Positions 27,023-36,344 are shown, counted from the stretch's first letter. The stretch is DNA of 64,000 bases from Arthrobacter sp. U41 (GCF_001750145.1 NZ_CP015732.1:3596001-3660000), one strand, 5' to 3'. Notes: a model not told the origin generated them from the sequence alone. Translations and numbers: made by a program.

Positions 27023-27118
27023 GCCTCTCCCAATGCCTGCGGGGTGAGCTGTCGGATTCGGATGGGAGACACCCGGCTGCGGTCTGCATAACTGCAGGGC
27101 GCGGCTTCACCCCAAGGC
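27023..27118 (-). promoter_or_regulatory. c-di-AMP (ydaO/yuaA) riboswitch, leader of the NlpC/P60 gene
   Basis: Read on the minus strand, the leader contains TTGGGGTGAAGCCGCGCC near its 5' end (about 27100-27117), then CATCCGAATCCGACAGCT and CACCCCGCAGGC, and ends ATTGGGAGAGG just before the start codon. The CCGAAT-CCGACAGCT core and terminal GAGAGG are hallmarks of ydaO/yuaA c-di-AMP riboswitches, which repress cell-wall hydrolase genes in actinobacteria. A second copy lies at 36345-36465. Confidence 0.85.
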
Positions 27119-27443
27119 CTGCCCGAAGGCGAGCCAAAATGTGGTTTCCCCGTCTCTGCCGGACGATTTTGCGAAAGGATCCCGGGCAGCGGCAGAGTTA
27201 GGCAATCGGCTCGGGAGTGCCGTTTCGGAGAAATCCGGCACGGATTCGACCGTACGGTAAAACTGATGGCATGTCACATTCAGGTAACAACAGCGGGCCG
27301 GCGGCCGCCCCTTCCCGCTCCGGATGCCGTGCCGGTTCCGGGGACGGTCGAAATGAGCGCGGAATCCTGCTGCGGCCGGCGCGGATCGGCGGGGATCCAG
27401 CACATGTCCAGTGGCGCTGCCTTGTGGCGGTGCCCGCTTCCTT
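27119..27443. other. intergenic region, divergent promoters
   Basis: About 325 bases between the NlpC riboswitch (minus strand) and the HMA-gene promoter (plus strand). Overlapping ORFs on both strands lack ribosome-binding sites and recognisable domains. It should hold the minus-strand promoter of the riboswitch transcript. Confidence 0.4.
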
Positions 27444-27471
27444 TGCAAGAAATACCCCTTGGGGGTATATT
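27444..27471 (+). promoter_or_regulatory. CsoR-type operator/promoter of the first HMA-protein gene
   Basis: ATACCCCTTGGGGGTATAT (27452-27470) lies between a -35-like TTGCAA (27444-27449) and a -10 TATATT (27466-27471), spacing 16 bp. Layout and sequence match the csoR promoter at 23113 and the one at 44645, so copper-dependent derepression by CsoR is expected. Confidence 0.85.
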
Positions 27472-27580
27472 TGGTTTGTTGTCAGTGAAGTGGTTTGTCC
27501 AGGCCCGCGGACCCGCCGGCCGCTACAGCCGTTCATCCCCAGCATCCCCATCACGCCTTTCTGCAAAGGAACGACCTGAC

Positions 27581-27898
27581 ATGTGCACATCAGATATTCG
27601 GACCGAATTTTCCCTTTCCGCCGCGGATTCCTCTGGCCGCAGCTGTTGCGGCCCCGATGCCCGCGCACAGACGCTGGCCCCGGTCGAGGGCTTGGACTAC
27701 CTGATCGAAGGACTTACTTGCGGGCACTGCGTTCAAACGGTTGAAAACGCGGTCAGGGCCGTGGACGGAGTGGAGTCGGCGACCGTCGAGCTCGTCGCCG
27801 GCGGAGTATCCCGTCTGACCGTCGCCGGAACAGTTGCCCTCACCGCGGTCCGGGATGCGGTAATCCGCGCCGGATACAGCCTCGCCAGCACCAGCTAA
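27581..27898 (+). CDS. HMA-domain copper-binding protein, paralog 1
   Basis: 105 residues. A ~40-residue N-terminal extension carries an extra Cys pair (GRSCCGPDA) and is followed by one HMA domain with EGLTCGHCVQTVENAV. AAAGGA precedes the ATG. It lies about 110 nt downstream of its CsoR-type promoter. Its paralog at 44773-45117 shares domain, Cys-Cys extension and leader sequence. Probably a Cu(I) chaperone or buffer distinct from CopZ; the cysteine-rich extension may add a second Cu site. Confidence 0.85.
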   Translation: MCTSDIRTEFSLSAADSSGRSCCGPDARAQTLAPVEGLDYLIEGLTCGHCVQTVENAVRAVDGVESATVELVAGGVSRLTVAGTVALTAVRDAVIRAGYSLASTS

Positions 27899-28249
27899 TT
27901 CAGCGGCCGCCGAGACGGGCAACCATTAATGCGGGTGCTCAAGGAGGGTTTGCCTGCGGGGAGCGACAATTGACGAGGAGCCAGGTAACCCACAGAACTT
28001 GGGCTACCTCATCCACGCCTGCTACAACACCATCTCCGACCCCCGCCGGGGTGGTCTTCGCCAACGTCGCGTGCTCCCACTCGTCGGTGCCGTAATGATG
28101 TCAGTCCCACAATCGGCGGGGTACCGAATGCCCCGCGGCTGCACCGGATGAAACTCAGCCCTTTACCGGTTTGTTGAACCCATCAGACGCCGCGGCCCGC
28201 CCGGCCCGGTACCCTTGAACGAAGTCAACCCGCACGGAAGGAGAACCTC
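27899..28249. other. intergenic region with a short unidentified coding-like stretch
   Basis: Around 27970-28100 one plus frame reads NLGYLIHACYNTISDPRRGG, which looks protein-like but has no start, ribosome-binding site or recognised family. It may be a gene relic. The remainder should contain the promoter of the downstream envelope genes. Confidence 0.3.
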
Positions 28250-28720
28250 ATGACCGACGCTTTATCCCGCCGCGTTACGTCGTTCCTCCGCCGCGCGGGC
28301 CTGCTGGCTGGTCTGCTGGCCATCATTGCCGGGATCTTCGGCATGCACATCATGACCGGCTCCCACATCATGCCGGCATCGGCCGCCGTTCCGGGCGCGG
28401 AGATGCCGCAGGTGATGCAGTCTCCGGCCACGGAACACACATCCCGTGCCCCCGGCGCCGCGCCGGCTATAGACAGTTCACCATCAGGGGGCACGACGTC
28501 CGTCCAGGGACTCTCATGCGTTGATCTTGGCGGGTGCGCGATGATGTCCGCCATGGATGCGTCGTGCATCCCGTCCCCCGGCAACGCGTCTCTGGCAGCC
28601 CCGCCACCTGGCCAAACCCCTTTTGCAGTCGTGGACGATGCCGCGCCGACCCCTGGCTCCATCTACTCCTACCTTCCGGGAAGTCCTTCACCGGGCCAGC
28701 TCTGCATCAGCCGGACGTAA
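28250..28720 (+). CDS. secreted/anchored small protein, DUF6153-like
   Basis: 156 residues, with GGAAGGAG just before the ATG at 28250. One signal-like helix (AGLLAGLLAIIAGIFGMHIM) is followed by a Met/Ser/Pro-rich extracytoplasmic region with cysteines in LSCVDLGGCAMMSAMDASC and a terminal PSPGQLCISRT. The plan (signal helix with GMH, Met/His/Cys-rich middle, short conserved end) fits DUF6153 proteins found in actinobacterial copper loci and resembles the product of 19283-19738. Met and Cys clusters suggest extracytoplasmic metal binding; not proven. Confidence 0.65.
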   Translation: MTDALSRRVTSFLRRAGLLAGLLAIIAGIFGMHIMTGSHIMPASAAVPGAEMPQVMQSPATEHTSRAPGAAPAIDSSPSGGTTSVQGLSCVDLGGCAMMSAMDASCIPSPGNASLAAPPPGQTPFAVVDDAAPTPGSIYSYLPGSPSPGQLCISRT

Positions 28721-28860
28721 GCGGCTGATCTGCGCCGTGTTCTGACCGGCGCATGAGCCCTTACCCTGACGCGCCCTGCCGGGAACTCCGGCCTGATTGT
28801 CGTGCGTGTCACCAAACGACGGCGCCCCGCGTCGGTTGATGTCTTCAAGGACCTCTTTTC

Positions 28861-29481
28861 ATGAAAAAATTTCTGACAATCCCAGCGACCGCCCTCGTCG
28901 CTGCCATCGCGCTGGCAGGATGCTCCGCCAGCCCCAACAACTCCAGCGGCGGCAGCATGCCGGGCATGAACCACGGCAGCTCCGGAATGTCCTCAGGCTC
29001 CGCCTCGACGGTTACCGGGAACCACAACGCGGCCGACACCATGTTCGCGCAGGGAATGATCCCCCACCACACGCAGGCCGTGGAAATGAGCGACATTATG
29101 CTCAAGAAGCAGGGCATCGACCCGAAAGTGAGTGCTTTGGCCACAAAGATCAAGGCAGAGCAGGGCCCCGAGATCGACCAGCTGACCACGTGGCTCAGCG
29201 ACTGGAAGGAATCCTCCCAGATATCCGGCAGCATGTCAGGCGGCGGCATGTCCGGCATGATGAGTGGCGATGACATGGCGAAACTGGACGCCGCGCAGGG
29301 GACCGATGCGGCCAAGCTCTTCCTGTCTCAGATGATCACCCACCACGACGGCGCAGTCATGATGGCCCAGACCGAAAGCACCGACGGGAAGAGCCCGGAC
29401 GCCGTGCAGCTCAGCAAGAGCATCGTCACTTCCCAGGAAGCGCAATTGAAGGAAATGAAGGACCTGCTGGCCGCTCTCTAG
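28861..29481 (+). CDS. DUF305 lipoprotein
   Basis: 206 residues. The signal peptide has a lipobox at IALAGC, so the mature protein is probably lipid-anchored. A Met/Gly/Ser-rich stretch follows (MPGMNHGSSGMSSGS), then two DUF305 repeats with histidine pairs: GMIPHHTQAVEMSDIM and MITHHDGAVMMAQTE, separated by another Met-rich loop (SGGGMSGMMSGDDM). DUF305 proteins commonly accompany copper-resistance genes, and the Met and His-His motifs suit copper binding outside the membrane. First gene of an envelope operon continuing to 35498. Confidence 0.9.
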   Translation: MKKFLTIPATALVAAIALAGCSASPNNSSGGSMPGMNHGSSGMSSGSASTVTGNHNAADTMFAQGMIPHHTQAVEMSDIMLKKQGIDPKVSALATKIKAEQGPEIDQLTTWLSDWKESSQISGSMSGGGMSGMMSGDDMAKLDAAQGTDAAKLFLSQMITHHDGAVMMAQTESTDGKSPDAVQLSKSIVTSQEAQLKEMKDLLAAL

Positions 29482-29556
29482 CCGGCATCCTCAGAGGCCG
29501 GTCCCGCCCAGGGGCCGGCCCACTGCCCCTTGTTCCTTCCGATCCCTGGAGTTCCC

Positions 29557-30438
29557 GTGTCTTTCCCACCCACATCCGGCCGTCGCCCGGCGGCGATCCT
29601 GGCCGCAGCAGCCGCCCTGGTCCTGTCCCTGGCAGCCTGCGCCCCGCCTGCAACCCCTGCGTCCAATACCGCGTCAGCAGGTACCGCGACCGGTCGGCCC
29701 AGTTCCCACGTCCATGGGCTGAGCGTCAATGGTGAAACCGGCCAGGTACTGCTGGCAACGCACGAGGGCCTGTTCGACGTTTCCAAAAAGCTGGCCGTGA
29801 AAATCGGACCCACCAATGACCTCATGGGCTTCACGGCTGCCATGGACGACGGCGTGTTCTACGCTTCCGGACACCCCGGCGCTGGCTCAGCCCTTCCCAG
29901 TCCTCTCGGTCTGGTCAAAACCAGCGACGGCGGTAAAACGTGGGAGAAGCTCTCCCGTCAGGGTGAATCGGACTTCCATGCGCTCACCGCCACCAAATCC
30001 GGGATCGTGGCCTTCGACGGGACCCTGCGCACCAGCACCGACGGCACCACCTGGAAAACAGTCGGCGCAGGCTTCATTCCCGCAGCCCTGGCCGGAAACC
30101 CCTTCAGCGACACCGTCCTCGCCACCACCCAGGACGGCGTGCAGCGTTCGACCGACGGCGGTGCCACCTGGGCGCTGGACAAGGCCGCGCCGGTGATCCA
30201 GTTCGCCGCATTTGCCAGCGCCACGGAAGCCGTCGGCGTCGAACCCGGCGGCACCGTCCACTACTCCGCAGACGGCGGAGCAACCTGGACCAGGAAGGGC
30301 CAGATCAGCGGTGCGGTCCAGGCCGTCGCCGCGACGGAGGGCTCCGACGGGAACCCCAGGGTTTGGGCCGCCACCTCCACCGAAGTGGTGGTCTCCACGG
30401 ACGGCGGGGCCACTTTCCGGCCCTCCGACGCCAGCTGA
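29557..30438 (+). CDS. BNR-repeat (sialidase-like beta-propeller) lipoprotein
   Basis: About 293 residues. GTG at 29557 ([10 protein letters not shown]) has GGAG upstream and fits better than the TTG at 29530. A lipobox (LSLAAC) follows a hydrophobic signal. The mature part has HVHGLSV near its start and repeated S-x-D-G-G-x-T-W Asp-box motifs ([40 protein letters not shown]), giving a beta-propeller. Proteins of this type are regularly found beside DUF305 genes, with no known enzymatic role. It ends 4 bp before ccdA. Confidence 0.8.
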   Translation: MSFPPTSGRRPAAILAAAAALVLSLAACAPPATPASNTASAGTATGRPSSHVHGLSVNGETGQVLLATHEGLFDVSKKLAVKIGPTNDLMGFTAAMDDGVFYASGHPGAGSALPSPLGLVKTSDGGKTWEKLSRQGESDFHALTATKSGIVAFDGTLRTSTDGTTWKTVGAGFIPAALAGNPFSDTVLATTQDGVQRSTDGGATWALDKAAPVIQFAAFASATEAVGVEPGGTVHYSADGGATWTRKGQISGAVQAVAATEGSDGNPRVWAATSTEVVVSTDGGATFRPSDAS

Positions 30439-30442
30439 ACCG

Positions 30443-31192
30443 ATGGACATCGGCGGATACTTTGCGTCCATGGTGACTTCCGGCGCGCTGGTCATCGCCA
30501 TCCCGCTGGCCATGACTGCAGGACTGGTGTCCTTCCTCTCGCCGTGCATCCTTCCTTTGGTGCCCGGCTATCTGGGCTTCGTCTCCGGGCTGACCGACCC
30601 GACCCAGCCACATAACCGCCGCCGGGTCCTGGCCGGCGTCGGGCTCTTTGTTCTGGGTTTCGCCGCGGTGTTCACCCTCTACGGGGCCGCCTTCGGCGCC
30701 ATCGGGTCCTGGCTGCTGCGCTGGCAGGATGCCCTGATGCGCGGCCTCGGCATCGTGGTGATCCTGATGGGCGCAGCCCTGCTCGGGCTGGTCCCCTGGC
30801 TGCAACAGACCCGAAAGCTCACCCCCGGCCGCAAGACAGGTCTCGCGGGGGCACCCCTGCTCGGGGTCGTCTTCGGACTCGGCTGGACGCCCTGCATGGG
30901 TCCGACGCTGAGCGCTGTCCTGTCCCTGAGCGTCACCACCGGCAGTGCAGGACGCGGAGCGCTGCTGGCATTCGCCTACTGCCTGGGCCTGGGCATCCCC
31001 TTCGCCCTGACCGCCCTGGGCCTGAACTGGGTCAGCACAGCCCTGACTTTCGTCCGCCGTCACATCCGGGTCGTCAACATCGCCGGAGCCTCCATGCTCA
31101 TCATCCTGGGCGTGCTCATGGTTTCCGGGGTCTGGGTGACGTGGATCTATCAGCTCCAGAACCTCTCCGGAACCTTTCTCACACCCATCTAA
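30443..31192 (+). CDS. CcdA/DsbD-type thiol-disulfide membrane transporter
   Basis: 249 residues with about six helices. The two redox cysteines of the CcdA family are present: [19 protein letters not shown] in helix 1 and [18 protein letters not shown] in helix 4. It carries reducing equivalents from cytosolic thioredoxin across the membrane, usually to cytochrome c maturation or TlpA-like proteins. The start 4 bp after the previous stop gives the correct N-terminus. Likely partners here are the TlpA-like lipoprotein at 36628-37284 and the cysteine-bearing secreted proteins. Confidence 0.9.
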   Translation: MDIGGYFASMVTSGALVIAIPLAMTAGLVSFLSPCILPLVPGYLGFVSGLTDPTQPHNRRRVLAGVGLFVLGFAAVFTLYGAAFGAIGSWLLRWQDALMRGLGIVVILMGAALLGLVPWLQQTRKLTPGRKTGLAGAPLLGVVFGLGWTPCMGPTLSAVLSLSVTTGSAGRGALLAFAYCLGLGIPFALTALGLNWVSTALTFVRRHIRVVNIAGASMLIILGVLMVSGVWVTWIYQLQNLSGTFLTPI

Positions 31193-31233
31193 CACCGCGG
31201 CCCGACACTGGGCCCCACCGCGAAGGACTTCAC

Positions 31234-32748
31234 ATGAACCACCACCCCGATCACCACCTGGGCCGGCGCCGCTTCCTGGGCCTGTCGGTAGCAACGGCCG
31301 CCGCGGCGGCCCTCGCCGCGTGCACCAACACCCAGGGCGCCCCAGGCCTCACGGAGAGGGTCCTGCCAACTGACCCTCTCGTTGCCGACTACGAAGCCCG
31401 CCGGGCATTCAGCGGCAAGACCGTCACCCAGAACCTGACAACCGGATCCTTGCAAGCAACTGTCGCCGGAAAGCCCGTCACCACGTGGGGCTACAACGGA
31501 GGAATCAGCGCGCCCACCATCCGCGCCACCGCAGGTGACCGGCTCCAGGTTGCGCTGGCCAACCAGCTGAAGGACCCGACGAGCATCCACTGGCACGGAC
31601 TCGCCCTGCGAAACGATCAGGACGGCGTCCCCAACGTCACCCAGGACCCGGTCTCCGCCGGCACCGGGTTCACCTACGATTTCCGTCTCCCCCACCCCGG
31701 CACCTACTGGTACCACTCCCACGTCGAAATGCAGCGCGAACGCGCCCTCTACGGGGCACTGATCATCGAGGACCCGGCCGAACAACTCATCTATGACCGG
31801 GACTGGGTGATCGTCTTGGATGACTGGATGGACGGTATCACCGGGACCCCGGACGAGGTCCTCAAGGAACTTTCCGGCGGCATGTCCGGGGGATCAATGG
31901 GGATGGGCATGAAGCACATGCTCATGGGCTCCCGCAGCGACTTCCTCGGCGGCGACGCCGGCGACGTCAGCTACCCGTACCACCTGTTCAACTCAAAAGC
32001 CCCGGATGAAGCAGACACCCTTGCCGCCACGGCTGGACAGGTGATCCGGCTGCGGATCATCAACGCCGCCGGCGACACCGCGTACCGCGTCGGCATCCCC
32101 GGCCAGAAACTCACCCTCACCCACACCGACGGGTTCCCCGTCCAGCACCAGGACGTCGACGCCGTCGTACTCGGCATGGGCGAACGCATCGACGCCATCA
32201 TCACCGTCAAAGACGGATTCACTCCCGTCGTGGCGCTGCCCGAGGGGAAAACCGGCCAGGCACTGGGCTTCATCAGCACCGGCACGGGCAAACAGCCTCT
32301 CCCTGCCACCCTGCCGAACAAGCTCGAAGGCACGGTAGTCGACGGCGGTCAGCTCAAGGCAGCCCCTGACGTCGTCCTGCCCGCCAAAACGCCTGACCGT
32401 ACCCACGAACTGCACCTCACCGGCGGCATGGAGAAATACGACTGGGGCATCAACGGAAACCGCTTCGACATGGACAAGCCCTTCCAGAATGCCTTCGACA
32501 TCAAAGCCGGCGAACGGGTCGAAGTGAAGTTCATCAACGACACCACCATGTGGCACCCCATGCACCTGCACGGACACACCTTCCAGGTCGGCGACGGTGG
32601 CGCCCGCAAAGACACCGTCATCGTCCGGCCAAAGCAGACCGTCACGGTCGTCTTCGACGCCGATAACCCGGGCCAGTGGCTGACCCACTGCCACAACGCC
32701 TACCATGCCGAACGCGGCATGATGGGCGTCTTCTCCTACATCAAATAA
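31234..32748 (+). CDS. multicopper oxidase, Tat-exported lipoprotein
   Basis: 504 residues. The twin-arginine signal (GRRRFLGLSVATAAAAALAAC) ends in a lipobox, so the enzyme is probably folded in the cytoplasm and then lipid-anchored outside. All copper ligand motifs are present: HWHG, YHSHVEM, HPMHLHGHTF and HCHNAYHAERGMMG, giving type 1, 2 and 3 sites with a Met axial ligand. A Met-rich insert (GGSMGMGMKHMLMG) resembles the substrate-copper segment of CueO-type cuprous oxidases. It would oxidise Cu(I) to less toxic Cu(II). GAAGGA lies just upstream of the ATG. Confidence 0.93.
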   Translation: MNHHPDHHLGRRRFLGLSVATAAAAALAACTNTQGAPGLTERVLPTDPLVADYEARRAFSGKTVTQNLTTGSLQATVAGKPVTTWGYNGGISAPTIRATAGDRLQVALANQLKDPTSIHWHGLALRNDQDGVPNVTQDPVSAGTGFTYDFRLPHPGTYWYHSHVEMQRERALYGALIIEDPAEQLIYDRDWVIVLDDWMDGITGTPDEVLKELSGGMSGGSMGMGMKHMLMGSRSDFLGGDAGDVSYPYHLFNSKAPDEADTLAATAGQVIRLRIINAAGDTAYRVGIPGQKLTLTHTDGFPVQHQDVDAVVLGMGERIDAIITVKDGFTPVVALPEGKTGQALGFISTGTGKQPLPATLPNKLEGTVVDGGQLKAAPDVVLPAKTPDRTHELHLTGGMEKYDWGINGNRFDMDKPFQNAFDIKAGERVEVKFINDTTMWHPMHLHGHTFQVGDGGARKDTVIVRPKQTVTVVFDADNPGQWLTHCHNAYHAERGMMGVFSYIK

Positions 32749-32760
32749 GGGACCCCGACC

Positions 32761-33669
32761 ATGAACACCCCTGTCGTGACAGAACTGTTCTTCCCTTCCC
32801 CGACCGTGAGCGCCTTCGCGTTGGGGCCGCTGACCATCCGCTTCTACGCCCTCGCCATCCTGGCCGGCATCGTTGCCGGTGTCTGGCTGACTGCCCGCCG
32901 CTTGCGGTTCCGGGGCGGCAGCACTGCCCAGACCCTGGATATCGTGGCCTGGGCGGTGCCGTTCGGCATCGTCGGCGGCAGGCTCTACCATGTCATCACC
33001 GACAACCAGCTCTATTTCGGGCCGGGCAAGGACCCGTGGGGCGCGGTCCGGATCTGGGAGGGCGGCCTCGGGATCTGGGGGGCCGTCGCCCTGGGCCTTG
33101 TCGGCGCCTGGATCGGGGCGCGGCGTGCCGGGGTGCCCTTCACGGCATTTGTGGACGCGGCCGCCCCGGGCCTGCTGATCGCCCAGGGCCTGGGGAGGTG
33201 GGGGAACTGGTTCAACAACGAGCTCTACGGCGCCCCGACAGATCTGCCCTGGAAACTCCAGATCCATAACATGAACCAGGCCACCGGCCAGGCGGTAACC
33301 GGGCCCGGCGGCGCACCGGAAGTGCTGGGCTACTTCCAACCCACTTTCCTCTACGAATCGCTCTGGTGCCTGGGCGCCGCGTCGCTGTTGATGTTCCTGG
33401 ACCGCAGATACAAGCTTGGTGCCGGCTCGGTGTTCGCGCTCTACGTCGTTCTTTACACCGCCGGGCGTTTCGTCTTCGAACTGATGCGCTCCGACCCCGC
33501 CAACACCATCCTGGGGCTGCGCGTGAACACCTGGGTCTCAGGCCTGCTCTTCCTCGCAGGCATAGCCCTCTTCCAGGCCCTCCGGTCTCGGTCGCGCTCA
33601 GAAGTCGGCACCCGCTCGCCCGATCCGCGCACCGATCCTGCCGAACCCATCCAAAGGACCAACACATGA
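32761..33669 (+). CDS. lgt: prolipoprotein diacylglyceryl transferase
   Basis: 302 residues, multi-pass. Lgt signatures are present: FGIVGGRLYHVI, EGGLGIWGAVALG, and the catalytic-region motif IAQGLGRWGNWFNNELYG, then a C-terminal YTAGRFVFELMRSDPANTILGLRVN. It transfers diacylglycerol to lipobox cysteines. It lies 12 bp after the multicopper oxidase gene and the operon encodes several lipoproteins, so this copy may be dedicated to anchoring copper proteins. A housekeeping lgt would be expected elsewhere in the genome. Confidence 0.92.
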   Translation: MNTPVVTELFFPSPTVSAFALGPLTIRFYALAILAGIVAGVWLTARRLRFRGGSTAQTLDIVAWAVPFGIVGGRLYHVITDNQLYFGPGKDPWGAVRIWEGGLGIWGAVALGLVGAWIGARRAGVPFTAFVDAAAPGLLIAQGLGRWGNWFNNELYGAPTDLPWKLQIHNMNQATGQAVTGPGGAPEVLGYFQPTFLYESLWCLGAASLLMFLDRRYKLGAGSVFALYVVLYTAGRFVFELMRSDPANTILGLRVNTWVSGLLFLAGIALFQALRSRSRSEVGTRSPDPRTDPAEPIQRTNT

Positions 33670-34301
33670 GTAACGCCGGAAAGCGCCGCGCCGAGCACGA
33701 GGCCGTCCTGGCCGCCGTCCGGGCCCAGCAGAAAGCCAAGCAACGCAAATGGAACCTCCTGGTCTACGGCAGTTTCGGCCTGGTCCTGGCGATCATCATT
33801 ACCGCTGTGGCCCTCGTCGTCAGCGGTTTCATACAGGAGAAGAACGCAGCCGCCGAAGCTGCAAAAAAACCCATCGACGGGGTCCAGACGTACACCGGGC
33901 TGTCCCGCAACCACGTCCAGACTGCAGTCGCCTATCCCCAGGAGCCCGGCGTCGGAGGTGACCATGCGCCGGTCTGGACGAACTGCGGAGTCTACACCGA
34001 ACCGGTCAGCGAACAACGCGCCGTCCATTCCCTCGAACACGGCGCTGTGTGGCTGACCTACAAACCGGACCTGCCGGCGGCAGAGATCACCAAGCTCACC
34101 GATCTCGCCAAGGCCGAACCCTATCTCCTGCTCAGCCCGGACAACGACCAGAGCACCCCGGTCACCGCCACCGCCTGGGGCACCCGGCTGGACCTGCAGG
34201 ACGCCGGGGACCCGCGGATCGCCGCTTTCATCGGCGCCTACGCCCAGTCCCCGAAGGCACCGGAACCCGGCGCCGCGTGCACCGGCGGAACCAACGGCTA
34301 A
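33666..34301 (+). CDS. DUF3105 membrane-anchored protein
   Basis: 211 residues. The cytoplasmic Lys/Arg-rich N-terminus precedes one helix (LLVYGSFGLVLAIIITAVALVV). The outer domain holds DHAPVWTNCGVYTEPV and the paired-histidine motif RAVHSLEHGAVWLTY typical of DUF3105. A second Cys is near the C-terminus (GAACTGG). ATGA overlap with lgt implies coupling. DUF3105 genes frequently neighbour DUF305 and copper oxidase genes; metal binding by the histidines is likely but unproven. Confidence 0.88.
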   Translation: MSNAGKRRAEHEAVLAAVRAQQKAKQRKWNLLVYGSFGLVLAIIITAVALVVSGFIQEKNAAAEAAKKPIDGVQTYTGLSRNHVQTAVAYPQEPGVGGDHAPVWTNCGVYTEPVSEQRAVHSLEHGAVWLTYKPDLPAAEITKLTDLAKAEPYLLLSPDNDQSTPVTATAWGTRLDLQDAGDPRIAAFIGAYAQSPKAPEPGAACTGGTNG

Positions 34302-34331
34302 GCCCACCACGCGTCACGCAAAGGAAACCGC

Positions 34332-34589
34332 ATGAAGAAGTTCCACAAGCCCAAAACACCGGCTGACGCCGAGTCCGGCTACCGCCGGCACAGGCGGTTC
34401 GTCCGGATCGGACAGGTTCTTATGGCCGCCGGCGCGCTGGTCGCCATCAGCCACTGGATCGCCCACCTGGCCGCTACCGGGCAGGGGCCCAGCCTCACCG
34501 AGGACATTTTCATCGGCTACCCCACCGGTGGTGTGCTGATCCTCATCGGCGCAGTTCTCGCCGGGCGCACCGAGACGAAAAAGCGCTGA
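34332..34589 (+). CDS. small two-helix membrane protein
   Basis: 85 residues: Lys/Arg-rich N-terminus, helices around IGQVLMAAGALVAISHWIAHL and TGGVLILIGAVLAGR, basic C-terminus. Two histidines (SHWIAH) sit in the first helix. AAAGGAAA precedes the ATG; it ends 2 bp before the CtaG-type gene. A small partner of the envelope operon, no named family. Confidence 0.75.
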   Translation: MKKFHKPKTPADAESGYRRHRRFVRIGQVLMAAGALVAISHWIAHLAATGQGPSLTEDIFIGYPTGGVLILIGAVLAGRTETKKR

Positions 34590-34591
34590 GC

Positions 34592-35498
34592 ATGCCGCCC
34601 CTGGATGTTGTCCTGACCTCCTGGACCCTGAACTGGCCGGCCCTTGCTCTGCTGGCCGCCGCAGCCCTGCTCTATGCCCGCGGCCGTGGCGCCGCCAGGC
34701 GGCGCGGGATCCGCTGGCCGTGGTGGCGGACCCTGACGTCTACGTCCTGGGCCTGGGCAGCTTCGCGCTGCTCAGCTTCGGGTTTACCGGTGTCTACAGC
34801 CACGACCTGCGTTGGGTCTTCACGCTGAAGATCACCTCATACCTGTTCATCGTCCCGCTGCTCGTCACCGCCGGCAAACCATTGACACTGGCCCGCGAGA
34901 CGCTGGGACCGGACGGCGTGGAGCGGCTCGGATCATTCCTGGACCACCCGGTGATGCGGTCATTGAGCAACACCGCCGTTGCGGCGCTGCTGGGCCTGGG
35001 AATGTTCACCGTCTTCCTGACTCCGCTGTTCCTCCCCTGCGGACGGACCCGCTGTGGGACGTGGCCCTGACCGTTCTCGTTCCGCTGACAGGACTGCTGA
35101 TGGTCGTACCGATCATCGAGGACGGACCGGCCAAGGCCGTCAGTGCGCTCATCATCGTCGAATTCATTTACGTGTTCATCGAACTCGTCGCCGACGCCGT
35201 GCCCGGGATCATGATGCGGATCAGTCCGCAGATCCTGGACGGGGCAACCCAGGCCCTGGCCGGGCACCCTGGCTGGCTGCCCGAGGCGTTGCGGGACCAG
35301 CAGCTCGCCGGGGACCTGCTGTGGTTCCTGGCCGAAATCGTCGACGTTCCCCTGATCATCCTGATGTTCGTCCGGTTCGCCCGCAGCGACCGGAGCGAAG
35401 CTATCTCCTTCGACAGCCTCACCGACGATCAGCTGGAAGCACTGAACCGTGAACACCTGAACGGCGCACACACACGCCCCGGCAACAGCGATGCGTAA
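34592..35498 (+). pseudogene. CtaG-type cytochrome oxidase copper-assembly protein, two frameshifts
   Basis: Three consecutive frames make one caa3_CtaG-family membrane protein. The first (from 34592) reads to RRGIRWPWWRT, the second (from about 34727) gives VYVLGLGSFALLSFGFTGVY and SHDLRWVFTLKITSYLFIVP, and the third (from about 35035) gives LRTDPLWDVALTVLVPLTG and continues to the stop at 35498. Each switch is consistent with loss of a single base, near 34725-34735 and within TTCCTCCCCTGCGG near 35025-35040. The family helps deliver copper to haem-copper oxidases. Either the gene is dead or homopolymer errors mask an intact one. Confidence 0.8.
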
Positions 35499-35542
35499 AA
35501 CCATCCCCCGCCCCGTTTGTCCGGGAGCCGCGGAAAGCCCTC

Positions 35543-36337
35543 TCAGATGAATGCGGCAGGATTGACCGTCCGGCCGTTGACCATAACCTCGAAATGGAGA
35601 TGGCAGCCGGTGGAGTTTCCCGTCGTCCCCACACCGGCGATCAACGCGCCCCCAGCGACGACCTGCCCGACCGAGACACCGATGCTCGCCAGGTGGTTAT
35701 ACGTGGATTTCAAGCCGTTGCCGTGGTCCAACACGATCCTGTTTCCGCCGCCGTACTGGCTCCAACCCGCCTCGAGCACCGTCCCGGCTCCGGCGGCGAA
35801 GACGGCGGTGGAGCAGGCCCCGGTCAAGTCGATCCCGGTATGCCACTCCCCGGATGCCCCGGTCAGCGGGTTCACCCTGAGACCGAAGGGGGAACTGACA
35901 TTCACGGAGGACAACGGCGCCCGCAACCCCACGCCAGGAACGGACGCCGCAGCCTGGCCAGCGCCCGGCCCGGTCGTTGCCGGAGTCCGGGCCGACTGGA
36001 CGTTCGGTGCCGGTGATGCCCTCGGTGCAGGTGAGGAGCGGACGGCGGGCCGGTCAAAGGCCAGGCCGGCGCCTGCGTCGGCCGTGACCGCCGGCTGTTC
36101 AACTGCCGTTGCCGAGGCGGCGGGGCGTTCCCGGTCGGCGTCCAAGCGGTCCGGATCTGCCTGCGCCGCGGAGAGCACCGTCATGGCAATCAACCCCGTG
36201 ACCGTCGCGGCCGCGCCCAGCCGCTGCCCGCGGCTTCCCCGGACGGCGGGCGTAAGGACGGCGGCCCGGCGCCGCCCCTGGGCAGGCGAAGACGTGGGAA
36301 CGGCACGGCGGCGGCCGTGTATACGGTGGGAAGGCAA
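35543..36337 (-). CDS. secreted M23 (LytM) peptidoglycan endopeptidase
   Basis: About 264 residues if started at the TTG at 36337, with GAGAGGA upstream. The N-terminal region is Arg-rich and contains an export helix (LGAAATVTGLIAMTVLSAAQA), then an Ala/Pro-rich linker. The C-terminal LytM domain has zinc ligands in GEWHTGIDL and GCHLHFEVMVNG, with NHLAS between. It cleaves interpeptide bridges in the cell wall. A c-di-AMP riboswitch lies directly upstream. The frame opens at 36421, inside the riboswitch, so that start is unlikely. Confidence 0.85.
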   Translation of the reverse strand: MPSHRIHGRRRAVPTSSPAQGRRRAAVLTPAVRGSRGQRLGAAATVTGLIAMTVLSAAQADPDRLDADRERPAASATAVEQPAVTADAGAGLAFDRPAVRSSPAPRASPAPNVQSARTPATTGPGAGQAAASVPGVGLRAPLSSVNVSSPFGLRVNPLTGASGEWHTGIDLTGACSTAVFAAGAGTVLEAGWSQYGGGNRIVLDHGNGLKSTYNHLASIGVSVGQVVAGGALIAGVGTTGNSTGCHLHFEVMVNGRTVNPAAFI

Positions 36338-36344
36338 AACGCGT

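Noticed and set aside
30305..31294. 329-codon minus-strand ORF
   Set aside because: Antisense to ccdA; Gly/Asp/Gln/His-rich composition typical of a shadow frame.
31993..33339. 448-codon minus-strand ORF
   Set aside because: Antisense to the multicopper oxidase and lgt genes, which have complete motifs and ribosome-binding sites.
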